From the NCBI GenBank assembly GCA_029237695.1, contig CM055272.1, positions 16,108,042 through 16,172,041 on the forward strand: 64,000 bases of DNA, read 5' to 3'. Below, piece after piece: positions 1-11,164 of the stretch (the stretch's first letter is position 1; the number at the start of each line of letters is the position of its first letter). Source of the DNA: Conchocele bisecta (lineage: Eukaryota; Mollusca; Bivalvia; Lucinida; Thyasiridae). Under the pieces are notes generated by a model. The model ran no database searches and was not told the origin of the DNA. It was given only the letters and a program-made list of their open reading frames with translations. Both the position numbers and the translations under genes were made by a program.

Positions 1-668
1 ATTAGCTGAGGGTGGGGTGGTACTTTGGGATGGTCCATATCCCCCCTCAAAACTTGCATCCATAAATACAAATCAGATGAAAGATACGTAATACAGAGTT
101 GGGGGGGGGGACTTTGGGCCGGCCCATAATCCTCCCCACTCTCTCAATTCGTCAACATGCACACACATCAGCGGCAAGGTAATTATTAGGTGGTGGGGGG
201 GGGGAGGACTTTGAACAATAATTCAATAATCCACCCCACCCCTCTGAACTCGTCACCATAAATACAAATCAGATGCAAGATAAGTAGTGGGGGGGGGAGT
301 TAGTTTGGGGCCGGCCCATACTCCCCCCTCAACTCGTCAACATGCACACAAATCAGCTGCAAGTATTAGGTGAGGGTGGGGGGGGGCTTTGGGATGGTCC
401 ATACCCCCCCCTCAAAACTTGTAACCGGCCCATAATTCCCCCGCCCCCTCTCTCAATTCGTCAACATGCACACACATCAGCGGCAATATAATTATTAAGT
501 GGGTAGGGGGAGGACTAATAATACAAAAATCTCCCCCCCTCCCCCCCCCCATCTGAACTCGTAACCATAAATACAATAATAAGTAGTACGGAGGGGGGGG
601 GGGACCCGGGGGGGGGGGGCTTTGGGCCGGCCCATAATGCCCCCCGCCCCCCCCCCTCTGAACTATAA

Positions 669-672
<4 letters not shown>
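1..672. repeat. G-run/C-run tandem repeat, block A
   Basis: Degenerate tandem units in which a long G run is followed by ACTTTGGGCCGGCCCATA, a C run, and a short AT-rich link resembling CTCGTCAACATGCACACA. GGCCGGCC-type palindromic cores recur. No coding potential is credible: the open frames here are proline/glycine runs. The same repeat recurs at 4689-5106, where it abuts the end of the first minisatellite, so it marks the left edge of both duplicated blocks. Opposed G and C runs could form hairpins or quadruplexes; that is inference. Confidence 0.8.

Positions 673-716
<44 letters not shown>
673..716. repeat. (TA)n microsatellite
   Basis: About 44 bases of nearly perfect TA dinucleotides directly after the G/C-run repeat. 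A shorter interrupted (TA)n sits at the homologous place in block B (5107-5142). Confidence 0.95.
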
Positions 717-720
<4 letters not shown>

Positions 721-1112
721 TATTTTTATTTAATTTTCGACCACTTGGTCTTTATCAAAATAGTGTGAAAATGTTTTGGCAGCCCTACATGACGTCCATA
801 GTCCAGCAGTAAACCGAATGTTATGAGCCGGACGTCATGATGTAGCGCGAACCCAGGCCATACGTCAAATCACGAAACCACGATACACCACTTGTGCATC
901 ATCATCTCGCGATCCGACGCACAGTCCACGCCCGTACGACGTCAAATCCATCCCATGACACCCGATACCAGTAACAGAAAACAGAAACAAAAGTTAGGTG
1001 GGGGGGATTTCAGACTGGTGGGGGGAGGGGAAGTTGACTGGTTGAATGTACCCGGGGGGGAGTTAATGCCGGCCCAAAGTCCCCCCGGGGGAATTTTAAG
1101 GCTAGCCCAAAC
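717..1112. repeat. Duplicated spacer, copy 1
   Basis: Non-repetitive-looking spacer beginning at TTTTCGACCACTTGGTC, with a GACGTCATGATGTAGCGCG stretch, ending in a G-rich part that leads into the CCG palindrome. It is nearly identical to 5143-5546. No gene recognised; the open frame through it ends in Arg/His-rich translation of the CCG run. Confidence 0.75.
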
Positions 1113-1487
1113 CCGCCGCCGCCACCGCCGCCACCGCCGCCACCGCCACCGTCGCCGCCGCCGCCAAAGGAAAAGGTATGCCTATGTCCCGTTTCTGCTA
1201 AAGCAGGCGGGACAAAAACCATGGGCAGTTGCGTTTACTGTGTTTTGAAAAACATGTGGTCTCTTTTATTACAAATATGTTTTCTGTTTAAAGTGTGTGG
1301 AGTCCGAAGAACTGCACATAAACATAAAAGAGACCACATGTTTTTCATAAACACAGTAAACGCAACTGCCCATGGTTTTTGTCCTGCCTGCTTTAGCAGA
1401 AACGGGACATAGGCATGCCTTTTCCTTTGGCGGCGGCGGCGGCGGTGACGGCGGCGGCGGCGGTGGCGGCGGCGGCGGCGGCGACGG
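1113..1487. mobile_element. Foldback palindrome with CCG/CGG triplet ends, complete copy
   Basis: Two ~155-base arms (about 1113-1268 and 1325-1487) are reverse complements around a ~57-base loop. The outer part of each arm is an interrupted triplet run, CCG on the left and CGG on the right. The inner part shares AAAGGAAAAGG, a GGGACATAGGC piece, CCATGGGCAGTTGCG and ACATGTGGTCTCTT. The right arm alone recurs at 5560-5760 and 7397-7592. A diverged whole hairpin of the same family, without triplets, lies at 61936-62052, which suggests a mobile foldback/MITE-like family. Open frames here encode alanine, proline or arginine runs and are not genes. Confidence 0.8.
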
Positions 1488-3255
1488 CAGCAACATTTCA
1501 CGTTAAGTTTTTGCGTTTAGCTCAGTTTCCAGAAAACTATAAGTCCTACGACCTCCATACTTGGCATACATCAACACTGTGGTGTAACCATCTGCACAGA
1601 GGGAGCCCATGTGACATTGACCTAGTTGTCATGGTTCAATAATTTACTTTTCACATGCATTCGACGTTATGTTTTTGCGTTTAGCTCTGTTTCTAAAACT
1701 TAACGCCCAGGTTAATTCATTGTAACTTCTGTTTCCCTCAATGAAATGATTTAATATTCCATACATGCATTTGTAACAACATCCGCATGATTATACCGAA
1801 AACCCATGGTACCCGCTAACCCAAGGTCAATGTCACGTGCTTAGAAAAATGCTCAGTTTTGAAAACTTAATGCTTGGGCTAATTTATTGTAACTGTTTCC
1901 CTTGATGGAATTTTTAATATTTTTCATTCATTCATGCATTTGTAAGAACATTCCGCATCATCTGCAGAAAGTTCATGGTTTCCAGTAACCCCAAGGTCAA
2001 GATCATGGACTTCAAAAATGTCTAGTATAGAAATTTAGCATCGGTGCCAGGAGATACATGTCGTTGGCGGCATTATTGTTTGTGTTTAGCTGTGTTTGTT
2101 GGAAAATAAGTGTTTTGGTTTCAGTTTATTATCACCTCGCGTAGCGAAAATGGGATATAGGGATGCAAAAGTCTGTTCGTCCGTCTGTCCGTCACACAAA
2201 TGAACATTGGGGTTAATCTGCAATAACTTCCGTTTCCATTGATGGAATGCTTTCATATTTCATAGGTGCATTTGTAACATCATCCTGCATCATTCTACAG
2301 AAAGTATATGGTGCCCGCTAACCACAAGGTAAAGAAAGGACGTAGACCATTTTACACTTCATTAATCTTTCCCTCAATGGAATGCTTTAATATTTCATAG
2401 GTGTATTTTTAAGAACATTTCTCATCATTCTACAGAAAGCCCATGGTGCTCACTAACCCCAAGGTTCTAACCCCAAGGTTATTACAAGCTCCGTATGTAC
2501 TATCAATCTGCGCCAGGCGGGACATCTTGCTCCGCGCAACTCTTGTATTACTTATATTTACATTGCATTTTCGGATAGCTTAGTGTAAACGTTATTTTTT
2601 CGCAATTCATAGAACACAAGGTGTATGATCACGTGGTTTCCAAACCCGATTTTCCGACGTGACGTAATCTGTGACGTCATTTTTACAGTATATTTTCATT
2701 AAAATCTTCCTAACAAACGGACTTATTTTGATGATATGTAGCGCACCAAATACGATCGCATATGTGTTTTATGGGTGCTCTGAAAGTTATTTACAGTAAC
2801 TTATAAATTTCACAAAGAATCGATTATCGAGTACCGTTTATTTCTTACATTCACGTACTTTAGTTTTTATTTACATTTACGGCAACCGATTCTTCGTCAA
2901 AACGACATAATTATGAGATTAAAGCCGCATATACAATAAAGGGCAACATGTATCGCATTTGCTGCGGTATATTTCATAAAAATATGTCATTCCATTTAGC
3001 AAGATATTAAAGAAATCACTGCAAACACATCTAAAAAAAACATGACGTCATGACGTTCGGAAACCACGTGATCCCCACCTTGGAACAGCGATGTTGTCGG
3101 TCAATAGTGTTACATTATAGACAACGTCATGTATATTCATCATGTGAAACAAACTTTAACGAATCAACATTTATGGACAGTGTAAACACATTGGTGTACA
3201 TGGTGCAATGTATACATACTCGATATATCGGCATTGTCAATTTGGAGCACATTCC
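1488..3255. repeat. 1.8-1.9 kb duplicated unit, copy 1
   Basis: Starts at CAACATTTCACGTTAAG after the CGG run and ends at the minisatellite. It contains several ~150-200-base degenerate repeats of the type 'taacttctgtttcc..tgatggaatg..aaccccaaggtc', an ATCACCTCGCGTAGCG element followed by GTCC-type repeats, a GCCAGGCGGGACATCTTG element, and the inverted-repeat element at 2628-3073. It is nearly identical to 5761-7348 and 7593-9359. No protein-coding gene is supported. Confidence 0.85.
2628..3073. mobile_element. TIR element with GATCACGTGGTTTCC ends, copy 1
   Basis: Begins GATCACGTGGTTTCC and ends with the reverse complement GGAAACCACGTGATC; the inner termini also carry GACGTCA motifs in opposite orientation. 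About 446 bases, with no transposase frame, so a non-autonomous MITE-like element. Copies lie at 6908-7348 (right terminus cut) and 8731-9175, each inside a duplicated unit. Confidence 0.75.
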
Positions 3256-4688
3256 GTCTGTTGTAGCGTTATAATAATCAATAATAATCAATCCAACCAG
3301 CATTGTGTCTGTTGTAGCGTTATAAAGGTTGGTGTAGAGTCAATCCAACCAGCATTGTGTCCCAATCCAACCAGCATTCTCTCTGTTGTAGCGTTATAAA
3401 GGTCGGTGTAGACTCGATCCAACCAGCATTGCGTTTGTTGTAGCATTATAAAGGTTGGTATAGAGTCAATCCAACCAGCATTGTGTCCCAATCCAACCAG
3501 CATTCTCTCTGTTGTAGCATTATAAAAGTCAGTGTAGACTCAATCCAACGAGCATTGTGTCTGTTGTATCGTTATAAAGATTGGTGTAGACTCAATCCAA
3601 CCAGCATTGCGTTTGTTGTAGCGTTATAAAGGTTGGTGTAGACTCAATACAACAAGCATTGTGTCCCAATCCAACCAACATTCTCTCTGTTGTAGCAATA
3701 TAAAAGTCAGTGTAGACTCAATCCAACCAGCATTGTGTCTGTTGTAGCGTTATAAAGGTTGGTGTAGACTCAATGCAACCAGTATTGTGTCTGTTGTAGT
3801 GTAATAAAGGTCAGTGTAGACTCAATCCAACCAGCATTGTGTCCATTGTAGCATTATATAGGTTGGTGTAGACTCAATCCAACCAGCATTGTGTACCAAT
3901 CCAACCAGCATTGTGTCCGTTGTAGCATTATAAAGGTCGGTGTGGACTCAATCCAACCAGAGTTGTGTCCCAATCCAACCAGCATTGTGTCCATTGTGGC
4001 ATTATAAAGGTCGGTGTAGACTCAATCCAAGCAGCATTGTGTCCCAATCCAACCAGCAGTGTGTCCATTCTAGCATTATAAAGGTCGGTGTAGACTGAAT
4101 CCAACCAGCATTGTGTCCCAATCCAACCAGCATTGTGTCTGTTGTAGCGTTATAAAGGTTGGTGTAGAGTCAATCCAACCAGCATTGTGTCCCAATCCAA
4201 CCAGCATTCTCTCTGTTGTAGCGTTATAAAGGTCGGTGTAGACTCGATCTAACCAGCATTGCGTTTGTTGTAACATTATAAATGTTGGTATAGACTCAAT
4301 CCAACCAGCATTGTGTCCCAATCCAACCAGCATTCTCTCTGTTGTAGCATTAAAGTTCAGTGTAAAAGATCAATCCAACCAGCATTGTGTCTGTTGTTGC
4401 GTTATGAGGTTGGGTGTAGACTCAATCCAACCCGTATGTCTGTTGTAGTTGTAATAAAGTCGTGTAGACTCAATCCAACCAGCTTGTGTCCATGTAGCTT
4501 ATATAGGTTGGTGTAGACTCAATCCAACCAGTATTGTGTCTGTTGTAGTGTAATAAAGGTCAGTGTAGACTCAATCCAACCAGCATTGTGTCCATTGTAG
4601 CATTATATAGGTTGGTGTAGACTCAATCCAACCAGCATTGTGTACCAATCCAACCAGCATTGTGTCCGTTGTAGCATTATAAAGGGGG
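3256..4688. repeat. ~55-bp minisatellite carrying EXD2 exon-junction sequence, block A
   Basis: Tandem units of roughly 55 bases: CAATCCAACCAGCATTGTGT, then (C)TGTTGTAG, then CRTTATAAAGGTYGGTGTA, then GACT. Some units have an extra ~22-base 'cccaatccaaccagcattgtgt' insertion. By length there are about 25 units. The TGTTGTAG..TTATAAAGGTCGGTGTA part matches the acceptor and first bases of the EXD2 exon at 11165. Here the array is not followed by an exon; it breaks off in a TATAAAGG and runs into the G-run repeat of block B. Confidence 0.9.
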
Positions 4689-5106
4689 GTGAGTTAGTTT
4701 GGGCCGGCCCATACTCCCCCCTCAACTCGTCAACATGCACACAAATCAGCTGCGAGTATTAGGTGAGGGTGGGGGGGGGGGGCTTTGGGATGGTCCATAC
4801 CCCCCCCCCCCCAAAACTTGTAACCATAAATACAAACCAGATGCAAGATAAGTAATACCGGGTGGATGGGGGGCTTTGGGCCGGCCCATAATCCCCCCCC
4901 TCTCTCAATTCGTCAACATGCACACACATCAGCGGCAATATAATTATTAAGTGGGTAGGGGGAGGACTAATAATACAAAAATCCCCCCTACCCCCCCCCA
5001 TTTGAACTCGTAACCATAAATACAATAATAAGTAGTACAAGGGGGGGGGACTTTGGGGCCGGCCCCCCATAATGCCCCCCCCCCCCCCCCCATCAACTGA
5101 ACTAAA
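4689..5106. repeat. G-run/C-run tandem repeat, block B
   Basis: Same repeat family as 1-672, joined directly to the truncated end of the block A minisatellite. Contains ACTTTGGGGCCGGCC cores and long G and C homopolymers. Confidence 0.8.
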
Positions 5107-5142
5107 ATATATATATATATATAATATATATATATATATATA
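5107..5142. repeat. (TA)n microsatellite
   Basis: TA dinucleotides interrupted by one AA step, homologous in position to 673-716. Confidence 0.9.
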
Positions 5143-5546
5143 CACTCTTTTTATTTAATTTTCGACCACATGGTCTTTATCAAAATAGTGTGAAAATGTT
5201 TTGGCAGCCCTACATGACGTCCATAGTCCAGCAGTAAACGGATGTTATGAGCCGGACGTCATGATGTAGCGCGAACCCAGGCCATACGTCAAATCACGAA
5301 ACCACGATACACACTTGTGCATCATCATCTCGCGATCCGACGCACAGTCCACGCCCGTACGACGTCAAATCCATCGCATGACACCCGATACCAGTAACAG
5401 AAAACAGAAACAAAAATTAGGTGGGGGGGGATTTCAGACTGGTGGGGGGGGGGGGAAGTTGACGGTGTTGAATGTACCCGGGGGGTGGGGGGGGGGGGAG
5501 TTCATGCCGGCCCAAAGTCCCCCCGGGGGAATTTTAAGGCTAGCCC
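5143..5546. repeat. Duplicated spacer, copy 2
   Basis: Near-identical copy of 717-1112, with longer G runs around 5420-5500. It ends at a short CCGCCG remnant (about 5550-5558), where the left arm of the triplet palindrome has been lost. Confidence 0.75.
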
Positions 5547-5714
5547 AAACCCGCCGCCGGTGTGTGGAGTCCGAAGAACTGCACATAAACATAAAAGAGA
5601 CCACATGTTTTTCATAAACACAGTAAACGCAACTGCCCATGGTTTTTGTCCCGCCTGCTTTAGCAGATACGGGACATAGGCATACCTTTTCCTTTGGCGG
5701 CGGCGGCGGCGGTG

Positions 5715-5762
<48 letters not shown>

Positions 5763-7348
5763 ACATTTCACGTTAAGTTTTTGCGTTTAGCTCAGTTTCC
5801 AGAAAACTATAAGTCCTACGACCTCCATACTTGGCATACATCAACACTGTGGTGTAACCATCTCGCACAGAGGGAGCCCATGTGACATTGACCTAGTTTT
5901 CATGGTTCAATAATTTACTTTTCACATGCATTCGACGTTATGTTTTTGCGTTTTAGCTCTGTTTCTAAAACTTAACGCCCATGGTTAATTCATTGTAACT
6001 TCTGTTTTCCTCAATGAAATGATTTAATATTCCTTACATGCATTTGTAAACAACATCCCACATGATTATACCGAAAACCCATGGTACCCGCTAACCCCAA
6101 GGTCAATGTCACGTGCTTAGAAAATGCTCAGTTTTGAAAACTTAATGCTTGGGCTAATTTATTGTAACTGTTTCCCTTGATGGAATGTTTTAATATTTCA
6201 TTCATTCATGCATTTGTAAGAACATTCCGCATCATCTGCAGAAAGTTCATGGTTTCAGTAACCCCAAGGTCAAGATCATGGACTTCAAAAATGTTCTAGT
6301 ATAGAAATTTAGCATCGGTGCCAGGAGATACATGTCGTTGGCGGCATTATTGTTTGTGTTTAGCTGTGTTTGTTGGAAAATAAGTGTTTTGGTTTCAGTT
6401 ATATCACCTCGCGTAGCGAAAATGGGATATAGGGATGCAAAAGTCTGTTCGTCCGTCTGTCCGTCACACAAAATGAACTTATTGGGGTTAATCTGCAATA
6501 ACTTCTGTTTCCATTGATGGAATGCTTTCATATTTCATAGGTGCATTTGTAACATCATCCTGCATCATTCTACAGAAATATATGGTGCGCCGCTAACCAC
6601 AAGGTAAAGAAAGGACTTAGACCATTTTACACTCTTCATTAATCTTTCCTCATGGAATGCTTTAATATTTCATAGGTGTATTTTTAAGAACATTTCTCAT
6701 TCATTCTACAGAAAGCCCATGGTGCTCACTAACCCCAAGGTTCTAACCCCAAGGTTATTACAAGCTCCGTATGTACTATCAATCTGCGCCAGGCGGGACA
6801 TCTTGCCCTCCGCGCAGCTCTTGTATTACTTATATTTACATTGCTTTTAGGATAGCTTATGTGTAAACGTTATTATTTTTTCGCAATTCATAGAACACAA
6901 GGTGTATGATCACGTGGTTTCCGAACCCGATTTTCCGACGTGACGTAATCTGTGACGTCATTTTTACAGTATATTTTCATTAAAATCTTCCTAACAAACG
7001 GACTTATTTTGATGATATGTAGCGCACCAAATACGATCGCATATGTGTTTTATGGGTGCTCTGAAAGTTATTTACAGTAACTTATAAATTTCACAAAGAA
7101 TCGATTATCGAGTACCGTTTATTTCTTACATTCACGTACTTTAGTTTTTATTTACATTTACGGCAACCGATTCTTCGTCAAAACGACATAATTATGAGAT
7201 TAAAGCCGCATATACAATAAAGGGCAACATGTATCGCATTTGCTGCGGTATATTTCATAAAAATATGTCATTCCATTAGCAAGATATTAAAGGAAATCTA
7301 CTGTAAACACATCTAAAAAAAACATGACGTCATGACGTTCGGAAACCA
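5547..7348. repeat. Palindrome right arm plus 1.8-1.9 kb unit, copy 2 (truncated)
   Basis: After the CCGCCG remnant the sequence jumps to GTGTGTGGAGTCCGAAG, the loop side of the palindrome, then the right arm with a long uninterrupted CGG run (about 5696-5758), then the unit. The unit matches copy 1 until 7348, where identity stops inside the right terminus of the GATCACGTGG element. A segment equivalent to the left arm is missing compared with 1113-1268. Confidence 0.8.
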
Positions 7349-7410
7349 AGTTCTTCGGACTCGACACACTTTAAACAGAACAAATATGTTTTCTGTTTAA
7401 AGTGTGTGGA
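7349..7410. repeat. Hairpin at the junction of two duplicated units
   Basis: AGTTCTTCGGACTC..ACACACTTTAAACAGAA is followed, after a short loop, by its reverse complement TTCTGTTTAAAGTGTGTGG..GTCCGAAGAACT. This restores a palindrome centre from sequence that occurs as a single arm in copy 1 (about 1286-1314) and lies exactly where the upstream TIR element is cut. Confidence 0.8.
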
Positions 7411-9359
7411 GTCCGAAGAACTGCACATAAACATAAAAGAGACCACATGTTTTTCATAAACACAGTAAACGCAACTGCCCATGGTTTTTGTCCCGCCTGC
7501 TTTAGCAGAAACGGGACATAGGCATACCTTTTCCTTTGGCGGCGGCGGCGGCGGTGACGGCGGCGGCGGCGGTGGCGGCGGCGGCGGCGGCAGCAACATT
7601 TCACGTTAAGTTTTTGCGTTTAGCTCAGTTTCCAGAAAACTATAAGTCCTACGACCTCCATACTTGGCATACATCAACACTGTGGTGTAACCATCTCGCA
7701 CAGAGGGAGCCCATGTGACATTGACCTAGTTTTCATGGTTCAATAATTTACTTTTCACATGCATTCGACGTTATGTTTTTGCGTTTAGCTCTGTTTCTAA
7801 AACTTAACGCCCAGGTTAATTCATTGTAACTTCTGTTTCCCTCAATGAAATGATTTAATATTCCATACATGCATTTGTAACAACATCCCGCATGATTATA
7901 CCGAAAACCCATGGTACCCGCTAACCCCAAGGTCAATGTCACGTGCTTAGAAAATGCTCAGTTTTGAAAACTTAATGCTTGGGCTAATTTATTGTAACTG
8001 TTTCCCTTGATGGAATGTTTTAATATTTCATTCATTCATGCATTTGTAAGAACATTCCGCATCATCTGCAGAAAGTTCATGGTTTCCAGTAACCCCAAGG
8101 TCAAGATCATGGACTTCAAAAATGTCTAGTATAGAAATTTAGCATCGGTGCCAGGAGATATATGTCGTTGGCGGCATTATTGTTTGTGTTTAGCTGTGTT
8201 TGTTGGAAAATAAGTGTTTTGGTTTCAGTTTATTATCACCTCGCGTAGCGAAAATGGGATATAGGGATGCAAAAGTCTGTTCGTCCGTCTGTCCGTCACA
8301 CAAATGAACATTGGGGTTAATCTGCAATAACTTCTGTTTCCATTGATGGAATGCTTTCATATTTCATAGGTGCATTTGTAACATCATCCTGCATCATTCT
8401 ACAGAAAGTATATGGTGCCCGCTAACCACAAGGTAAAGAAAGGACTTAGACCATTTTACACTTCATTAATCTTTCCCTCAATGGAATGCTTTAATATTTC
8501 ATAGGTGTATTTTTAAGAACATTTCTCATCATTCTACAGAAAGCCCATGGTGCTCACTAACCCCAAGGTTCTAACCCCAAGGTTATTACAAGCTCCGTAT
8601 GTACTATCAATCTGCGCCAGGCGGGACATCTTGCTCCGCGCAGCTCTTGTATTACTTATATTTACATTGCATTTTCGGATAGCTTAGTGTAAACGTTATT
8701 TTTTCGCAATTCATAGAACACAAGGTGTATGATCACGTGGTTTCCGAACCCGATTTTCCGACGTGACGTAATCTGTGACGTCATTTTTACAGTATATTTT
8801 CATTAAATCTCCTAACAAACGGACTTATTTTGATGATATGTAGCGCACAATACGATCGCCATATGTGTTTTATGGGTGCTCTGAAAGTTATTTACAGTAA
8901 CTTATAAATTTCACAAAGAATCGATTATCGAGTACCGTTTATTTCTTACATTCACGTACTTTAGTTTTTATTTACATTTACGGCAACCGATTCTTCGTCA
9001 AAACGACATAATTATGAGATTAAAGCCGCATATACAATAAAGGGCAACATGTATCGCATTTGCTGCGGTATATTTCATAAAAATATGTCATTCCATTAGC
9101 AAGATATTAAAGGAAATCTACTGTAAACACATCTAAAAGAAACATGACGTCATGACGTTCGGAAACCACGTGATCCCCCACCTTGGAACAGCGATGTTGT
9201 CGGTCAATAGTGTTACATTATAGACAACGTCATGTATATTCATCATGTGAAACAAACTTTAACGAATCAACATTTATGGACAGTGTAAACACATTGGTGT
9301 ACATGGTGCAATGTATACATACTCGATATATCGGCATTGTCAATTTGGAGCACATTCCG
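7411..9359. repeat. Palindrome right arm plus 1.8-1.9 kb unit, copy 3
   Basis: Contains the right arm with its CGG run (about 7538-7592) and the full unit, near-identical to copies 1 and 2, and continues into the second minisatellite. No gene recognised. Confidence 0.85.
8731..9175. mobile_element. TIR element with GATCACGTGGTTTCC ends, copy 3
   Basis: Intact terminal inverted repeats, as in 2628-3073; about 445 bases and no coding frame. Confidence 0.75.
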
Positions 9360-11164
9360 TCTGTTGTAGCGTTATAATAATCAATAATAATCAATCCAAC
9401 CAGCATTGTGTCCCAATCCAACCAGCATTGTGTCTGTTGTAGCGTTATAAAGGTTGGTGTAGAGTCAATCCAACCAGCATTGTGTCCCAATCCAACCAGC
9501 ATTCTCTCTGTTGTAGCGTTATAAAGGTCGGTGTAGACTCGATCCAACCAGCATTGCGTTTGTTGTAGCATTATACAGGTTGGTATAGACTCAATCCAAC
9601 CAGCATTGTGTCCCAATACAACCAGCATTCTCTCTGTTGTAGCATTATAAACGTCAGTGTAGACTCAATCCAACCAGCATTGTGTCTGTTGTATCGTTAT
9701 AAAGGCTGGTGTAGACTCAATCCAACCAGCATTGCGTTTGTTGTAGCGTTATAAAGGTTGGTGTAGACTCAATACAACAAGCATTGTGTCCCAATCCAAC
9801 CAACATTCTCTCTGTTGTAGCAATATAAAAGTCAGTGTAGACTCAATCCAACCAGCATTGTGTCTGTTGTAGCGTTATAAAGGTTGGTGTAGACTCAATG
9901 CAACCAGTATTGTGTCTGTTGTAGTGTAATAAAGGTCAGTGTAGACTCAATCCAACCAGCATTGTGTCCATTGTAGCATTATATAGGTTGGTGTAGACTC
10001 AATGCAACCAGTATTGTGTCTGTTGTAGTGTAATAAAGGTCAGTGTAGACTCAATCCACCAGCATTGTGTCCATTGTTAGCATTATATAGGTTGGTGTAG
10101 ACTCAATCCAACCAGCATTGTGTACCAATCCAACCAGCATTGTGTCCGTTGTAGCATTATAAAGGTCGGTGTGGACTCAATCCAACCAGAGTTGTGTCCC
10201 AATCCAACCAGCATTGTGTATGTTGTAGCGTTATAAAGGTTGGTGTATAGTCAATCCAACCAACCGCATTGTGTCCCAATCCAACCAGCATTCTCTCTGA
10301 TGTAGCGTTATAAAGGTCGGTGTAGACTCTATCTAACCAGCATTGCGTTTGTTGTAGCATTATAAATGTTGGTATAGACTCAATCCAACCAGCATTGTGT
10401 CCCAATCCAACCAGCATTCTCTCTGTTGTAGCATTATAAAAGTCAGTTGTAGACTCAATCCAACAGCTTATGTCTGTTGTAGCGTTATAAAGGTTGGTGT
10501 AAACTCAATCCAACCAGTATTGTGTCTGTTGTAGTGTAATAAATGTCAGTGTAGACTCAATCCAACCAGCATTGTGTCCATTGTAGCATTATATAGGTTG
10601 GTGTAGACTCAATCCAACCAGTATTGTGTCTGTTGTAGTGTAATAAAGGTCAGTGTAGACTCAATCCAACCAGCATTGTGTCCATTGTAGCATTATATAG
10701 GTTGGTGTAGACTCAATCCAACCAGCATTGTGTACCAATCCAACCAGCATTGTGTCCGTTGTAGCATTATAAAGGTCGATGTGGACTCAATCCAACCAGA
10801 GTTGTGTCCCAATCCAACCAGCATTGTGTCCATTGTGGCATTATAAAGGTCGGTGTAGACTCAATCCAAGCAGCATTGTGTCCCAATCCAACCAGCATTG
10901 TGTCCATTGTGGCATTATAAAGGTCGGTGTAGACTCAATCCAAGCAGCATTGTGTCCATTGTGGCATTATAAAGGTCGGTGTAGACTCAATCCAAGCAGC
11001 ATTGTGTCCCAATCCAACCAGCATTGTGTCCATTGTGGCATTATAAAGGTCGGTGTAAACTCAATCCAAGCAGCATTGTGTCCCAATACAACCAGCATTG
11101 TGTCCGTTGTAGCAGTATAAAGGTCGGTGTGGACTCAATCCAACCAGCATTCTGTCTGTTGTAG
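9360..11164 (+). repeat. ~55-bp minisatellite fused to an EXD2 exon boundary
   Basis: Same unit as 3256-4688, roughly 30 units by length, with the extra 22-base 'cccaatccaaccagcattgtgt' segment in many. Each unit holds TTGTAG followed by CRTTATAAAGGTYGGTGTA. The last unit reads CTGTTGTAG and then GATTATAAAGGTCGGTGTA, continuing into TCTGCCAAGGACGATGG, the coding sequence of the EXD2 exon at 11165. The array therefore ends at a functional-looking 3' splice site whose sequence is the repeated motif. On the minus strand it gives a repetitive open frame of no significance. Confidence 0.9.

Noticed and set aside
892..1642. Several open frames of 60-118 codons around the CCG/CGG runs (also 5315-5885 and 7330-7718)
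   Set aside because: They translate triplet and homopolymer runs into Ala, Pro, Arg or Gly stretches in all frames and both strands; no splice signals or homology.
3256..4688. CRISPR-like appearance of the regular ~55-bp units
   Set aside because: There are no unique spacers between constant repeats; whole units are homologous to each other, and the surroundings are eukaryotic.
9230..9628. 132-codon minus-strand frame
   Set aside because: It reads through the minisatellite and repeats M-L-V-G-L-G-H-N-A-G-W; a by-product of a unit whose frame happens to stay open.
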